DNA of 64,000 nt from Ornithodoros turicata (taxonomy: Eukaryota; Arthropoda; Arachnida; Ixodida; Argasidae). The stretch is taken from positions 87,420,668 through 87,484,667 of the forward strand of contig NC_088203.1 of NCBI RefSeq assembly GCF_037126465.1, read 5' to 3'. Made by a program: the position numbers and the translations under genes. Position 1 is the first letter of the stretch, and each line of letters opens with the position of its first letter. The notes beneath the pieces are model-generated. The model was not told the DNA's origin and did no database searches. It was given only the letters and a program-made list of their open reading frames with translations. Of the stretch, positions 20,748 through 32,102 are shown piece after piece.

Positions 20748-21528
20748 CACGGTGTTTCACCTGAAGTGATACAAAATTCTAACTGGAGACGTACTCGTCG
20801 CAGGATTGTGAGACTTTCGACAATTACCGTCTGGAAACTTTTGCGACTATTGAGGAAGGCTTTGGACAATTTTTAATTGAGGGAATTTTTTCTGAAATAG
20901 AACTTCGAAAATTGCCAAGCGACAATACTTTTTTTTTACAGAAATATGAAGTCCTCCACGGACAACCGTAGACCCAACAAAAACTATGTACAGTATCGCA
21001 ACAGAAATAGTCGAAACAAAAAATCAGTAAAAATTACGTTTTAGCCTCGCCTGCTTTATTTTCGCAAAGGAGCGCGCGCGAAATGTGCGTCTAGAGGAGC
21101 CTTCATTTGTTTCGTCTTTGTGATAAGACGGTTGTCACCAGCATCAATGTCAAAGCGGGGGAAAGAAAGGTAAAAAAGAGGCGGGAACACTTCCTCCTCT
21201 CTCCGCACCTTCCATGCGCTCTTCTTTGCGACAATCAAGCATGCGGGGCTAAAGCGGAGTTCTCACTAATTTTTTTTAATTTTTACTATTTCTGTTGCGA
21301 CACTGTGCATAGTTTTTGTTGGGTCTGTGGTTATCCGTGGAGGACTTCATATCTCTGTAAAAAAAAGTGAGGTTCGCTTGGCAATTTTCAAAGTTCAGTT
21401 GAAAAAATAAATTTCCATCAATTAAAATTGTCCAAAGTTTCATAAATGGCGGTAAAAATTCCCCGAAGGCAATTGCCGAAAGTCCCACAATCCTCCGGCG
21501 AGTACATCACTTTAGGTGGAACACCCTG
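20748..21528. mobile_element. DNA transposon with TIRs of about 290 bp, TA-flanked
   Basis: The left end CACGGTGTTTCACCTGAAGT pairs with the right end ACTTTAGGTGGAACACCCTG. Inverted similarity continues through TGTGAGACTTTCGACAATT, AAATTGCCAAGCGA, GAAGTCCTCCACGG and CGCAACAGAAATAGT. TA lies on both sides (20746-20747, 21529-21530). The central 200 bp holds no transposase, so it is non-autonomous. It may be Tc1/mariner-related by target, but the class is not certain. Confidence 0.75.
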
Positions 21529-22265
21529 TATAACCCGCCTTCGAAAATGGTATCGTTGCTGCTCTCTCAGCTGTTCTTCTAAAAAAAAAAATCGGTATAA
21601 GAAAGAAAGAAAAAGGAAAACCGTATTGGAGGGGGGGGGTGGCAACATTCATCTTTATTACAACGAAAACACGGTGTACACCAGTTTGTTGCAGGAAAAC
21701 GGGAAATGTTTTCCAGGCACGCCAGGAAGCCACGGAATCACCGTGGACAATGCCTTGCTCACAGACCAAAATGTACAGTGCACTTTTTATCTATTTTCGG
21801 CTGCGCCGAGTTCGACTACAGTGTGAGCCAGCTTTATTTGTTTCGGCGTTTATTAGCTCTGTGCTCGGCATCATACGAGCTCTGCTTTCCGCCCTTTTAT
21901 TCTTTCCACGGCCAACAGGGATACGAATCGTGCTCGGGTATGTATTTATTTATGAGGGAAAAAAAGCGGAGAGGTTGTTCTCTATACAAGGCTTCCTTTC
22001 CTATCCGGAAGCACTGACGTATATACTGACGCGTATAAATAGCGGCAGGCACTGCAAAGCCAGCAAGGGGAGAAGATGATGTGGCTTATCTATTGCTCGT
22101 TGTTATCCGTACGTCCACGTAGTATAGTAGTTCCTGTTCCAGTTTTTCTCTTGCTCCAGCATCTTTTTTCCCCGTTTCATACGAGTCCTGCTTGTTTTTC
22201 ATTACCACTGGGAATAAGCAGGTTGGTCCTGTTTACTGAGAAAAGCGAAGGCAGTGGTAGCTCTG
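21529..22265. other. No recognised feature
   Basis: Overlapping plus-strand frames of 103-146 codons (21446-22079) have no motif I recognise and start inside the preceding transposon arm. I do not call a gene. Confidence 0.3.
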
Positions 22266-22725
22266 TTCTCTTAAAACAGAACTTCACTGCATAGCACGGT
22301 CCTAGCCAACCATCATCCCCTGATTTGCTGGGAACGGGAGGCGTACGCCATTTTTGCGACAGTTATGAACTGCATAAGTGTCACAAAAAAGGCGTACGCC
22401 TCCCGTTTTCAACAAATCAGGGGGATGAACCATGTCATTCGAGATTATGGTTGGCTAGGAGCGTGCCATGCGGTGAAGTTCTGTCACGTCGAGACTGGGA
22501 GGTACCCGGGTTCGAATCCCGGTGCCGGCTGTGCTATCGTTTTTTTTTTCTGGGTTTTCCTCAGACGCTTTCAGACATATGTCGGCACAGTTTCCCTTAG
22601 AAGTCGGCCCATGACGCACATTCCCCCCCAGAGCGTTAGACGTGACGTTGCCCACCTATGTGAGGCCGACAACGGCGAGCCCTTTCACAAGCACCACCAT
22701 CACCACCATCTATTTTAAGAGTGTG
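22266..22725. mobile_element. MITE B with a SINE inserted at its right end
   Basis: B runs from TTCTCTTAAAACAGAACTTC to GGTGAAGTTCTGT (22484) and ends TTTTAAGAGTGTG after a SINE. The GGCGTACGCC core is present in both arms. Confidence 0.8.
22485..22710 (+). mobile_element. SINE family 2 with tRNA-like B box
   Basis: CACGTCGAGACTGGGAGGTAC, then GGGTTCGAATCCCGG (B box), a T-run, CAGACGCTTTCAGACATATG, TGACGTTGCCCACCTATG and (CAC)n. Its head matches SINE family 1 at 57740-57783, but the tail is the family 2 type. No clear target duplication. Confidence 0.85.
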
Positions 22726-22735
22726 GCTGTCAATT

Positions 22736-22890
22736 GCCTTCTTGTGGCACTTAACGTGGCTACATAAGTGTCACGAAACGACGTACGCTCCCGTTTTCAA
22801 CAAGTCGGGTGAGAGAACGATGTTTATTCGATATAATGGTTGACTAGGGCCGTGCTGTGCGGTGAAGTTGTGTTTTAAGATTGTACAAGA
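22736..22890. mobile_element. MITE B, right-biased partial copy
   Basis: CTACATAAGTGTCACGAAAC, CGTACGCTCCCGTTTTCAAC and GGTGAAGTTGTGTTTTAAG. The left arm is vestigial. Confidence 0.65.
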
Positions 22891-23159
22891 GCGAAGGCGC
22901 AATCAACCCAGCTGTGCGATCGCAGTAACATAAAAGCACATTGTTGTTCCGTCATTGTCGACTCAGTCAGTAAGAAGCAAACGGACTGTTTCAAGGACGC
23001 CATTCAACTTTTCTGCTGTCTTCTAGTGTCCGGGAAGTGGCAAGTTGTCTGCGGAAGATGGTTAAGCTCGGAGTAGAACTATACGTCACGTGCGACTAGG
23101 TCAGATATTGGAAAGAAGACATGGAGGTGTATTAGTGAAAAGGTGGCTAAGAAGCAAGC

Positions 23160-23298
23160 GAGCTGGTGAAGTTGATGCATAATGTAAAGCCCCCGAGACA
23201 AAGGAACACCAAGGGACAGACATAGCTCGAAGTCTCAAAAGAGAGACTTTGTGTTGTGTCTGTTCCCTGGTCTCCGGGTTTTACATTATGCATGGAGA
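23160..23298. repeat. Imperfect inverted repeat
   Basis: GCATAATGTAAAGCCCC...GAGACAAAGGAACA on the left pairs with TGTCTGTTCCCTGGTCTCC...TTTTACATTATGC on the right, with small insertions. Probably two inverted repeat copies. Confidence 0.65.
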
Positions 23299-23442
23299 TG
23301 TAGCCTCTATGTTGAATAACTTGCACAGCGTACCTCAAAGTTTGCGTACCGGACAAGGACAGACGAAACGAGACTTTAAAGGGACTGTCGTATCCGGAAA
23401 CTCATCTAGGAAACCGATACCATCGCTCTTAGAACATATGCG

Positions 23443-23508
23443 GGGGTTGGGGGGTCGAAGTAGCTTGCCGTTGTGGGCCGCACACAATTGGGTATCGTCA
23501 CGACTATA
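23443..23508 (-). mobile_element. SINE family 2 scrap, minus strand
   Basis: TAGCTTGCCGTTGTGGGCCG then CACACAATTGGGTATCGTCACG is the reverse of the family 2 segment GTGAGGCCGACAACGGCAAG. Confidence 0.5.
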
Positions 23509-23696
23509 GCAAAAGAAGAAGAAAAAACGAGAGAGAAAAAAATGGGGGGAGAAGAGCTAGAGTTAAGGAACTCCAAGTGAGACATATAGGCAGGATGAAC
23601 GATACTGATGGGACGGAGGTGCACTATATGAGAGGTGCACTTGTGCTCTTTCCGCGAGGCCCGTTTCTTGAAGAAGACGCACGAGGTTGCGAGTTC

Positions 23697-23942
23697 TTGT
23701 TTTAGAACAGAATTTCACCGCATAGCAGGCTCCTAGCCAACCCTCGTCCCGAATGACGTCGTCGTGTCTCCTGATTTGTTGAAAACAGGAGGCGTACGCC
23801 TTTTGTGACACTTATGCAATACATAATTGCCACAAAAGGGCGTAGCCTCCCGTTTTCAACAAATCAGGAGACAGAACGATGTCATTCGGGACGAGGGTTG
23901 GCTAGGAGCGTGCTATACGGTGAAGTTCTGTTTTAGGAGTGA
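23697..23942. mobile_element. Hairpin MITE B, complete copy
   Basis: It runs from TTGTTTTAGAACAGAATTTC to AAGTTCTGTTTTAGGAGTG. The arms are highly complementary (CAACCCTCGTCCCGAATGAC and its partner). The centre is ACTTATGCAATACATAATTG. Confidence 0.85.
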
Positions 23943-24830
23943 ATATGTTCAGCAACGTCCGACAATGTAATTGGGTAATTTTTTCGACCGAAAGTGCTTA
24001 GATATTAAATACACGAATTTTAAAGATCAGCGCCGCTTGCGCTGCTGCACAGGCTCCGGTGGCTTGCCGTCACTCCGGGTGTACCTCGAAATGAAGTGAT
24101 CGAAATCCTTGTTGCAAAATAAACTACTATAAATAAATGTTATCTGATTATAGAATGCGCAGTCGCGTGCGGGAAACTGACAACGGCGAACGTAGAATAA
24201 CCTGGACATAAAAATGCAAACACCAAACTTGGACTAACCTAATTAATAAACTAACCAACATGCTGCTCCGTCGTGCCCGCCCTGCTATGCCTAACGGCTG
24301 CTAGAATCTGACTTTCGTTATTCGTTAAAACTACTTGGACAGACATCGAAAACCCGTGAATTTGAGTAGTTAAATATTATTTTACGAAGCAACCGAGCAT
24401 TCTCCTTGTTTCGAGAACGTGAATTTCGAGATCAGGGATTTCGCAACCGGGAACATGGATAATATCACCCGTCACTCCCTAAGCTGAGGAGTGAGAGGGT
24501 TGCGCTCAGAGGAGATAGGAAAGGCACCATCAAGACGCCCCGTAACTCTGTGAGACGCCTGCTCGGCCGCGGCATTCTTTTTCTCAAGGTCGCACCCTTA
24601 TTGGTTATTAAGGAGTGATGTTATTGTCGTTTTTCCAGAGAGTTTCCGGCATACTCTCAACATCCGTCTCACACTCAACACTATTTCGTGTGGGATTTTC
24701 GATACCAATGGTCAGTGGTCCACGAGGAATAAAATGACACTGTAGAACACTGTAGTTTCGGAATGCACTGGAATGGATGCGACCGTCCCTATAAGGGACA
24801 CTAAAGGACAGATATTTCTCCTCGCGGAGT
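23943..24830. other. No recognised feature
   Basis: No long frame and no recognised repeat. The sequence is ordinary in appearance. Confidence 0.3.
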
Positions 24831-25155
24831 GAAAGCTGGCGTTACCTTGACGCCAATACAAAAGGAACGGAATTCATTTGTTGCGTCGTTCGTTAAAAAG
24901 CAGTTTACGCTTCCCTCTCCTTATCTCCAGAAGTTCGACAATGCGGAGCGAGTTCCCATTGGTCTTCTCAAACGATTTGTCCAATCATTGCGGGAGGTCG
25001 TTTGAGGATCCGAGGCCTCTCCGCATTGTCCCGCTTATTGAGAAGGAGGGGAAGAGGGAAAGCGTATATCGCGCGGTTTCTTTCCTTCGCAAATCACGAA
25101 AGACGCAATGAATCCCAGTTCCTTTTGTGTTGACGCCAAGGTAGCGACAGCTTTC
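24831..25155. mobile_element. TIR element (MITE), 325 bp
   Basis: It is bounded by GAAAGCTGGCGTTACC and its complement CAAGGTAGCGACAGCTTTC. Inverted arms of over 110 bp include GACGCCAATACAAAAGGAAC, ACGCTTCCCTCTCCTTATC and GACAATGCGGAG. The flanking target is not evident. Confidence 0.75.
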
Positions 25156-27323
25156 CTTACCCTATGTGGTGCCCCCTTTCAAGACTATCGATGTCTCGCC
25201 TTGAATGTTCCTCTGCATGTTCTGTCTCCTTGTCCATTCCCCAACCCCGCGAACGTGCTGTCCACATCAAGTACGCACAGGATCGATTGCATGCTACTAT
25301 ATTATGTTCAACTGTGAGATCGGATGAAGAAGATGTCTCGAAATTTAAGTATTCACCGCGTAAGACGCGGCTTCAACCACTTTCAAGTCGTGGAAGGCAC
25401 AGACACGATCGATGGCTTGTCTGTCTGTTATTTTTTAAAAGAAAAGGCTTACGGAAAAGCGAACACCGCGATGCTCAGCTTTCGTCATTTTTCAGAGTAG
25501 CAGCGACGCACTGGAGCGGGATCACTCGCTAAATTGAATGAAATATGACTGCGTAAACGTCTGGGCACGAAATACGGGTAATATTTCGCTTCGCAGCTAG
25601 GCTTAGGTGACGTTGATATGATTTTTTTTTTTTTTGCACATGAGTGCGATTGTGTCCGTTCTCTGTTTGTCTGTGCTCTTCCCTTTGAACCTACGCGGAA
25701 GTCAAAGTACCCTGTGACGTCATATATGGGGCTGCCGCCGCCTTGGGCTGGCTGACGTGATGATGCTGTGCTGACTCTTGTGGTCACGAGGTACCCAGCG
25801 CATTAGTGTTCGTTATTACTGACACTAACAGGCTCCAACAGCTCCCCATAGAGCCCATAGTTTGAGATAATTCACACAACACTGGGCACCCAACCAATGA
25901 AAATCCGACGTGGTGGATATTATGCGCAACCAGTCGACCAATCATGAGCCTCAATGTCTGGCTGGCCTTTCGGCCGGTCCTGGCTACCATCGACCTCTAC
26001 TGGATTTCAGGCCTGCCGCCGTTATTCGGTATTCAAAATTACTAAAGCGATTTTTGGATAAAATAAAGATTTATTTGATACAAAGCACTAATTCAAAGAT
26101 CTGATACATGGGCGCACTGTGCGTGCAAAGCCCGCTGCGTTGCTGATACACTGGGACAAAGTTCGAACATGAAGCAGAACACCGAGCAGAACAACTCCTA
26201 ATACCGAGCCAGTCTCATGAGTGCGTACCATTTCATGATGAGCATCTTTCTTCGTCCCTGCGGTGCATCCATTATAGCGAAGCGAAAAGCGCTTGTGTGG
26301 CACGAAATCCTGTCTTTGTTGACAGTTCTCGAAATCCAGCGGCGCCCGAATTTGTTGTTCACGCTCCAACTCATGAAGCATTCATAGAACTGCAGTTGAT
26401 AGATTGTTCGTGGGATAATGGTTCTGTCCAGAAACAGCACAACACGTGTAGACTCACAATGACGGACGTATAAACCCGCGAACATATTTCTGCAAACTGT
26501 TCTGTCGATTGACACCACCGTACACAGGAGGACGACATGCCGGCCGTGCTATTTCGAAGCTATGCTGAAACGGCCGGGCCGAGACGCTGCACGCACATGC
26601 GCGCGTACAAAATGTGATTTCAAAACATTCTCGACCAATCGGAGCGCGCGCACAGTCCCGGCCAATGGGCTTGCAACATGGTGTATGGGCGCAGTGGTAC
26701 ATACTCTACAGCCGCGTCCGCGGGTACCTGAGGAGGACTGACACTAATCTGATACGGTGTCAGTGTAGGGCTACAATGACAACGTTGGTGACACAAAACG
26801 TCTTTAGCGTCCGAGATATGTTGATTTTTTCTATAGTGTTTCCTAAAAAAAAAAAAAGCACTTTTAGCTACTCGGTACCGCAGCTAGGCAGCCCCGCAAG
26901 CGCATCACCCAATCACTTTGTTTCTATCTTTTAGGAAGTCATAGTCATATAGGAAGCCATAGTAATTTGCAATAATGTACACAGCGTTGTCGCTGCGGCG
27001 CTGCTGTGCACGGGTTTAATTTTGAGGTGGCACAGTGTTCGGTGCAACGATATAGCCTTTGATTATCGAAAGTGCACAATGTTACACAGACCTCCAAAAA
27101 TTCGGAGCAGTTCAAATAAAATACGTCACTTCAAACCTTTGAGCACCCTTTATCAACAACACCATGATGTTTCTCGGATGCTGACTGTATAACGGGAGGA
27201 CGAAATCCACCAACGACAAATTTATTACGGTGATTATGAAGTGGGTGGTTTCATTGCTAGAACTTCGCTACCCTAGCCCATTACAAGCGGAGTTGGATGG
27301 GAACGCAGTACACGCGAATGATG
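25156..27323. other. No recognised gene
   Basis: Frames up to 122 codons (25164-25532) are chance-length and without known motifs. T- and A-runs occur at 25621-25635 and 26846-26858. I recognise no repeat family over this 2.2 kb. Confidence 0.3.
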
Positions 27324-27325
27324 TA

Positions 27326-28055
27326 CAGTCAACCCTCGATTTATGAACCTTCGATTTATGAATTCCCTCATTTTATGAACACGTGAACGAGGAACCAAAC
27401 TTTTTACGTGCATTTTCCCCTCGTTTTATGAATCTCGATATTCGAATAATGAATGGAATTTCTGGGAACCAACTAAGAGTTGTCCAGCGTTTTTGCCCTC
27501 AATTTATGAACGGATTGTTCCGAGGTCAACAGAAACCTTCAAAGGGATTATTCTGTGGTCTTATGAATGACACTGGAACGGGCAAAACGTTTTATAGGTA
27601 TCGCACCCTTGGTTCCTAACCCCTGGAAACTCGAACAATAAACGGGTTTTCCGGGGTCGCACAAGGGGCGACCAAGTATTCCTGACCTCACTCCCGCTGT
27701 CACCCGGAGATAAATAAACGGAGGTTAAAAATCCCGGAGGAACTCCGAGACCAGTCGAGTGTGAATGTGCTGACATCTCTACTTTCTAAGATTTACACAG
27801 CGCAAGGCATGGTCCAAAGAAAAATTAAACAATTTAGTATTGAATAATAAACAGTGTGTGAATGCGCTAACAGCACCAGACATGGTTGAAAGCAAAATTA
27901 CACAATATATTGCATTATAAACACAATCCCAACATGGAAATAATGTTCCATTTGCTCGATAGTGATCACTTAACGGAATTTTCGATTTATGAATCCCCCG
28001 ATTTATGACCAATATTTCGGGGAACCAAGGGTGTTCATAAATCGAGGGTTGACTG
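27326..28055. mobile_element. Tc1/mariner-class (pogo/Tigger-like) non-autonomous element
   Basis: The TIR is CAGTCAACCCTCGATTTATG at the left, with its complement CATAAATCGAGGGTTGACTG at the right. TA lies on both sides (27324-27325, 28056-28057). The ends contain repeated CGATTTATGAA motifs. The CAGT start and TA target fit the Tc1/mariner superfamily. No DDE transposase is present. A related decayed fragment lies at 37830-37965. Confidence 0.8.
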
Positions 28056-28180
28056 TACACACACACACGAGTCCGTGACAAGGCATTCACCGAGTGAGCA
28101 GTCGCCACCGAAGGAATAAAGCGAGCGACGTCGACTGTCGCGCGCAACTCGCTTAGCGTTTACGCTCGAACGCAAGAGTA

Positions 28181-28880
28181 CGTACAGCTTCATCCAAACT
28201 TAATTTGAACACGGCGCCGGCCTGTGGAGCCAGAGCCGTTTATAGGGAGAGTTTAGCCATTAGGAGGAGCCTAACTTGAAGCGCGTCATGCGACGTCACG
28301 GCTAAGCCATCTCCCTCGCCGTGCTCTATTGTTGTCCCGTTGTCAGCCGGTCGCCGACGCCATATTGATGCTGATCGTTGTTTACGATGCAAGGCGGGAA
28401 GACGCGTGCGTACATTGTCCTTCGAAAGCCCTTCGTGCTTGAACTCTTTCAGTTTGGCAACAAAGCCTCCCTTATCACAGGCGACTGTGGGTCATAAGCC
28501 GGTTATTCGGTAGTAGCTCATAAGCACCAAATGCTCATAACCTCCAAACGCTCAAAACCTCCAAACGCTCATATGCACCGAAAAAAAGTTGGTGGTTTTG
28601 AGAGTTTGGTGGAAATGAGCAGGAGGGGAGAAGCTGCTCATAAGCACCAAACGTCCAAAAGATCCGAATGCTCATATGCACCGAAAGGCGGGAGACCACA
28701 TAGGCCGGGTCTTCCTCTCCCGCATTTGGAACAAGGTCATAGGGTGAGAAAGGTGGAATGAATGGCGACTACCAAGGCCGCTTAATGTGTCAGTTTGAAG
28801 TTTATGTAACAGCTTTGTCCTGCTTGTATGTAGTCAGAACGAATTTTTATGGAAGTTTATTTTTATCTATCGTGAGTCAA
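28181..28880. repeat. Left arm of a large inverted repeat
   Basis: It begins CGTACAGCTTCATCCAAACT and includes GAACACGGCGCCGGCCTG, GCCATATTGATGCTG, the short-period CTCCAAACGCTCA block and AAGGCCGCTTAATGTGTCAG. All of these recur in reverse at 32785-33428. An open frame of 76 codons (28531-28761) has an almost identical 82-codon partner in the other arm, but it lies over the repetitive block. Confidence 0.8.
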
Positions 28881-28884
28881 TTGG

Positions 28885-29045
28885 TGTTTGAACGCCGTAG
28901 TGTCCGCCCATTTGGTCGAACGCCGTTTGGTCTAATGACGTTTGATCGAAGGCGTTTGATCGAACGCCGCTTCGTCGAAAACCGTTTGATCGAAAGCCGG
29001 TTGATCGATGCCGTTTGTTCGAAAGACGTTTGTTCGAAGGGAGTT
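28885..29045. repeat. Array of CGTTTGATCGAACGCC-type motifs
   Basis: Variants of GTTTGNTCGAACGCCG recur about every 13-17 bases. Similar architecture with other words occurs at 28530-28680 and 49905-50075. Confidence 0.7.
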
Positions 29046-29130
29046 CAAAACTGCATGCACTGTGTCATCCGCACTTCTTTTTCTGTAACTTTTGACTCGA
29101 GCATACGGAGCTGGCAATCAGGGTACTCTG

Positions 29131-29200
29131 TTTTTTTTTTTCATTTTTATTATTATTATTTCTTTTCCTTTTCTTTTCTTTTTTTTTTTTTTTTTTTTGC
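29131..29200. repeat. T-run and (ATT)n low-complexity tract
   Basis: Long T-runs separated by ATTATTATT and TCC breaks. Confidence 0.9.
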
Positions 29201-29315
29201 AGGGAGACCACTGGTTACTTGCAGACGTTTGTAATTTACGAACTAGTCGGACACATGTTGAAGAAAGTTGCCCCAGGTTGGGAGCAGCCGATAGTCTGTG
29301 TTTCTTCTGAGCACC

Positions 29316-29696
29316 CTTCTCATTGCTGGTGACATATTTAAAGGGAACGGTCTGAAACGGGATAGCCATATGTGCGCGAAAGCCACTCCAGGTCTGTGGA
29401 TGCTAATAAGGAAATTTCGCCATGGCAAAACGAAAGATATTAAATTAACAGCATATAAAACCTTAGTTCAACCTCGTTTAGTGTATGCATCTGCAATCTG
29501 GGTCACTACACATGCACGCTATCCGAAAAAATAGAGAACGTACAAAGACCTGCTGCCCTGCTTATCTTGTCTAGGTTTCGAAGGACTTCTTCGGTTACAT
29601 GTCTGTTGCAAGAACTAAATTTAGATTCACCTGCACATAGGCGAAAAGTAAATAAACTAAAACTGTTCTTTCTCCTATACAATGGTCAGTTGATTG
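29316..29696 (+). pseudogene. CR1-like LINE reverse transcriptase C-terminal fragment
   Basis: The frame contains KRDSHMCAKATPGLWMLIRK, then KLTAYKTLVQPRLVYASAIW, and after a one-base shift VQRPAALLILSRFRRTSSV and RRKVNKLKLFFLLYNG. This order (AYxxLVxPxLxYAxxxW, then VQRxAA, then RR...KL) is the thumb/C-terminal region of CR1-clade ORF2 and parallels the copy at 42703-43212. It is 5'-truncated and frameshifted, and it ends where a TIR element is inserted. Confidence 0.75.
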
Positions 29697-30488
29697 CAGA
29701 CTTGTGCCCGTTACTCGAAAAAAGTAATTGATTACCGTTACCGTTACTTGTACGGAAAAAGTAATTGATTACCGTTACCAATTACAGGACTTCAAATGTA
29801 ATTGGGTAACGAGTAGAAAAGTAACGCGTTACTCCGGTCGTTACTCTGCATTCACGCAAATTATACCCGTCTTTGTGTGCCTCAGCAAAAAAGAAAAAAA
29901 AAAAGAAGAGAGAGAGAAAAAGAAAAGTTCAAAAATGGAACAGCTGAAAAAACCCAAAAATATGTACGTCTACTGTAGTTATCGCCCGGGAAGACCCACA
30001 AATCACCGGCAAAAGGCTGCCGGTATCACCTTCCTACGGGCAACCGGCAGAGCGCCTAAATAACCGGCCGTGCCGGTATAATACCAGCCTGGTGGCAACC
30101 CTAGAAGACGTTGACCCGATTGTGGAAGATCATGCGTGGAACTTCCCCATGACTCACTAAACCTCCAAAGCTACCACCACGGTCCCTCAATACTCTCCGT
30201 GCTACCACCAAGGGAACCACAACAAGGAAGGGATCAGGGAGAGAGACTCTGAAATTCCAGAACAAAGGGTGATGGCACGAAGATCTTGACTTGGGGCAGA
30301 ACATCTAAAAGATGAGTTAGTCTCTGCCGGGAAAGTAATCAATTACTCAGTAATCGATTACTCAGAATAGTAATTGATTACTCGAAAAATTACTTTGACT
30401 TGAAAATAACTGATTACTCGAAAAATTACTCAAAAAGTCATTTATTACAAGTAACGCAATTACTAGTAACGCGTTACGCACAAGTCTT
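29697..30488. mobile_element. hAT-like non-autonomous element, GTAAC/GTAATTGATTAC-rich
   Basis: The ends are CAGACTTGTGCCCGTTACTC and GTAACGCGTTACGCACAAGTCTT. Both flanks are dense in AAGTAATTGATTAC-type repeats. Flanking 8-mers GTTGATTG (29689-29696) and ATTGATTG (30489-30496) match at 7 of 8, fitting an 8-bp hAT-type duplication within CR1-derived sequence. The 111-codon frame inside is repeat-derived. Confidence 0.6.
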
Positions 30489-30496
30489 ATTGATTG

Positions 30497-30790
30497 TCAG
30501 AAACAATAATACAGTTAAAATTTATCCACATTCAACAGGAATAAATAATCGAAAAATGTCATTAATTTATTTTTATTTATTTGCCAAGAATGTTTAATAC
30601 TTGAAATCAATTATTATTTGACAAAGTGGGTTAGCATGAGGAATGTGTTTACGAGCAAACGGGTTACACGCAGTTAAATGTTGGTTAGGATAACGGCATT
30701 TAGAACTCCGGCGTTCAACACTCCAAGTGAACCAATAAAAAATCGATCAAACGACCGCTGCCGTTTCGATCTTCGATTAAATGTCTTTCG
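30497..30790. other. AT-rich sequence, possible CR1 3' UTR
   Basis: It continues past the preceding insertion with AATAAATAATC and TTTATTTATTT runs, which may be the 3' end of the interrupted CR1 fragment. 30690-30790 holds GATCAAACG-type motifs like those at 28885. Confidence 0.35.
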
Positions 30791-30915
30791 ACCAAATCAT
30801 ATGTCGGCACAGTTCCTATAGAAGTCGACCAGGATGCACATTCCCCAAGGCCGTCAGTCGTGACGTTGCCCACCTCTGTGAGGCCAACAACGGCGAGACC
30901 TTTCATCGTCACCAC
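30791..30915 (+). mobile_element. SINE family 2 tail fragment
   Basis: CATATGTCGGCACAGTTCC, TCGTGACGTTGCCCACCTC and GAGGCCAACAACGGCGAGAC match the family 2 tail. No tRNA-like head. Confidence 0.8.
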
Positions 30916-32102
30916 AGTGAATTAAATTCGCCTACCTGAGGTAGAGTGTGGTTGACAAAACGTGTAAGAGAAAATGTGGCCGATGAACGGATATCAACAT
31001 GGAACGCCGTCGACTCCATAGCGCCTTAAGCTACATAAACGAGTAAACACAAGAGAAAACGAGTAGTAAAAATAAACTGAAGAAATAACATTAAACTGAA
31101 TATATGTTCAACGATAACACCCAGTGAGCTTGAACTAGCGGTGCAGGAAGGAGGATTGACGCTGCACAGCGTCGCAGTCAGGCACTGGCGTCATCGAATG
31201 GTTCTGTAGCATTCGCTACAGTTCCACAGTATAAAGTCTGCGTCGTGAAGCGTACATTAGAAGTAGTTTTGGCATGTGCTACAACGTGTCTGTTTTTGCA
31301 TGTTCTTGCCTGTTTAGGTATTTTTTTTGTCTAAATATCTGTCTATTTTCATGGTTTTGGCACGTAAATTTCCGAGTTCTACTTATAAGAGGACATAATG
31401 TTGTTCTTGAATTGCCAAAACGGTGAGCAAACAGAAATGAGTTGAAAACCAATCATCCAAAGAACCAAACCAGTCATCTTCCAGACCGAAGGTAGAATAA
31501 CTATAGGAGCGAGAATGTGTAGAGCATGTTGGATGGAGTTTCGGAAAAAAATAGTCCCGGAAAAGTTCGTCCCGGAAAAATTGGTCCCTGGTTGCGTGGC
31601 GGAAGAAATGGTCCCGCGCGGTTCTGTGCGCCCAAAAATACAGGAGCGTCGTTGTGGACATCTGATAAACCGAATCATAGCCAATAAAGTGCTATCATTC
31701 GCACTCCTCATTTGTTCGAAATTGGAAGACATGCTTTTTTAAATTAGCATTAATCTTAATGAACAATAAATGCTGGACGCCATTTAATGAGGAACATAAA
31801 AGCGGTTCCATTTGCTGCACCGCTTGTATTGTACAAATTTCGTCTGTTCTTTCTGTTCCTCTCTTTATTTTGCGGAGTATAGACAACGCGACAAGATCAT
31901 GAAGCAGTTCTGCAATGTCTGCTGCCTTCTCCTAAAAGTGAAAAATAATAATAATAATAAAAAGGAAGAGTCGTCTTTCTGCAGAACGAAAATTCAAATC
32001 TCAGTTCTTTCTTATTCTCACTGATCAGGCCATATCTTCTGTTTTGTCAACCAACTCGTGGAGTGGTAAAAGTTGTTTGGATTTCTGTAAAACGCTAACA
32101 AC
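30916..32102. other. No recognised gene
   Basis: It contains a short motif array GTCCCGGAAAAATTGGTCCC (31548-31620). A 117-codon minus frame (31379-31732) is chance-length. Because a hAT transposase tail follows, some of this may be decayed transposase, but I cannot recognise it. Confidence 0.3.

Noticed and set aside
29728..30063. 111-codon frame with KKEKKKEEREKKK
   Set aside because: It is a low-complexity translation of GTAAC/GTAATTGATTAC repeats and an A-rich tract within a TIR element.
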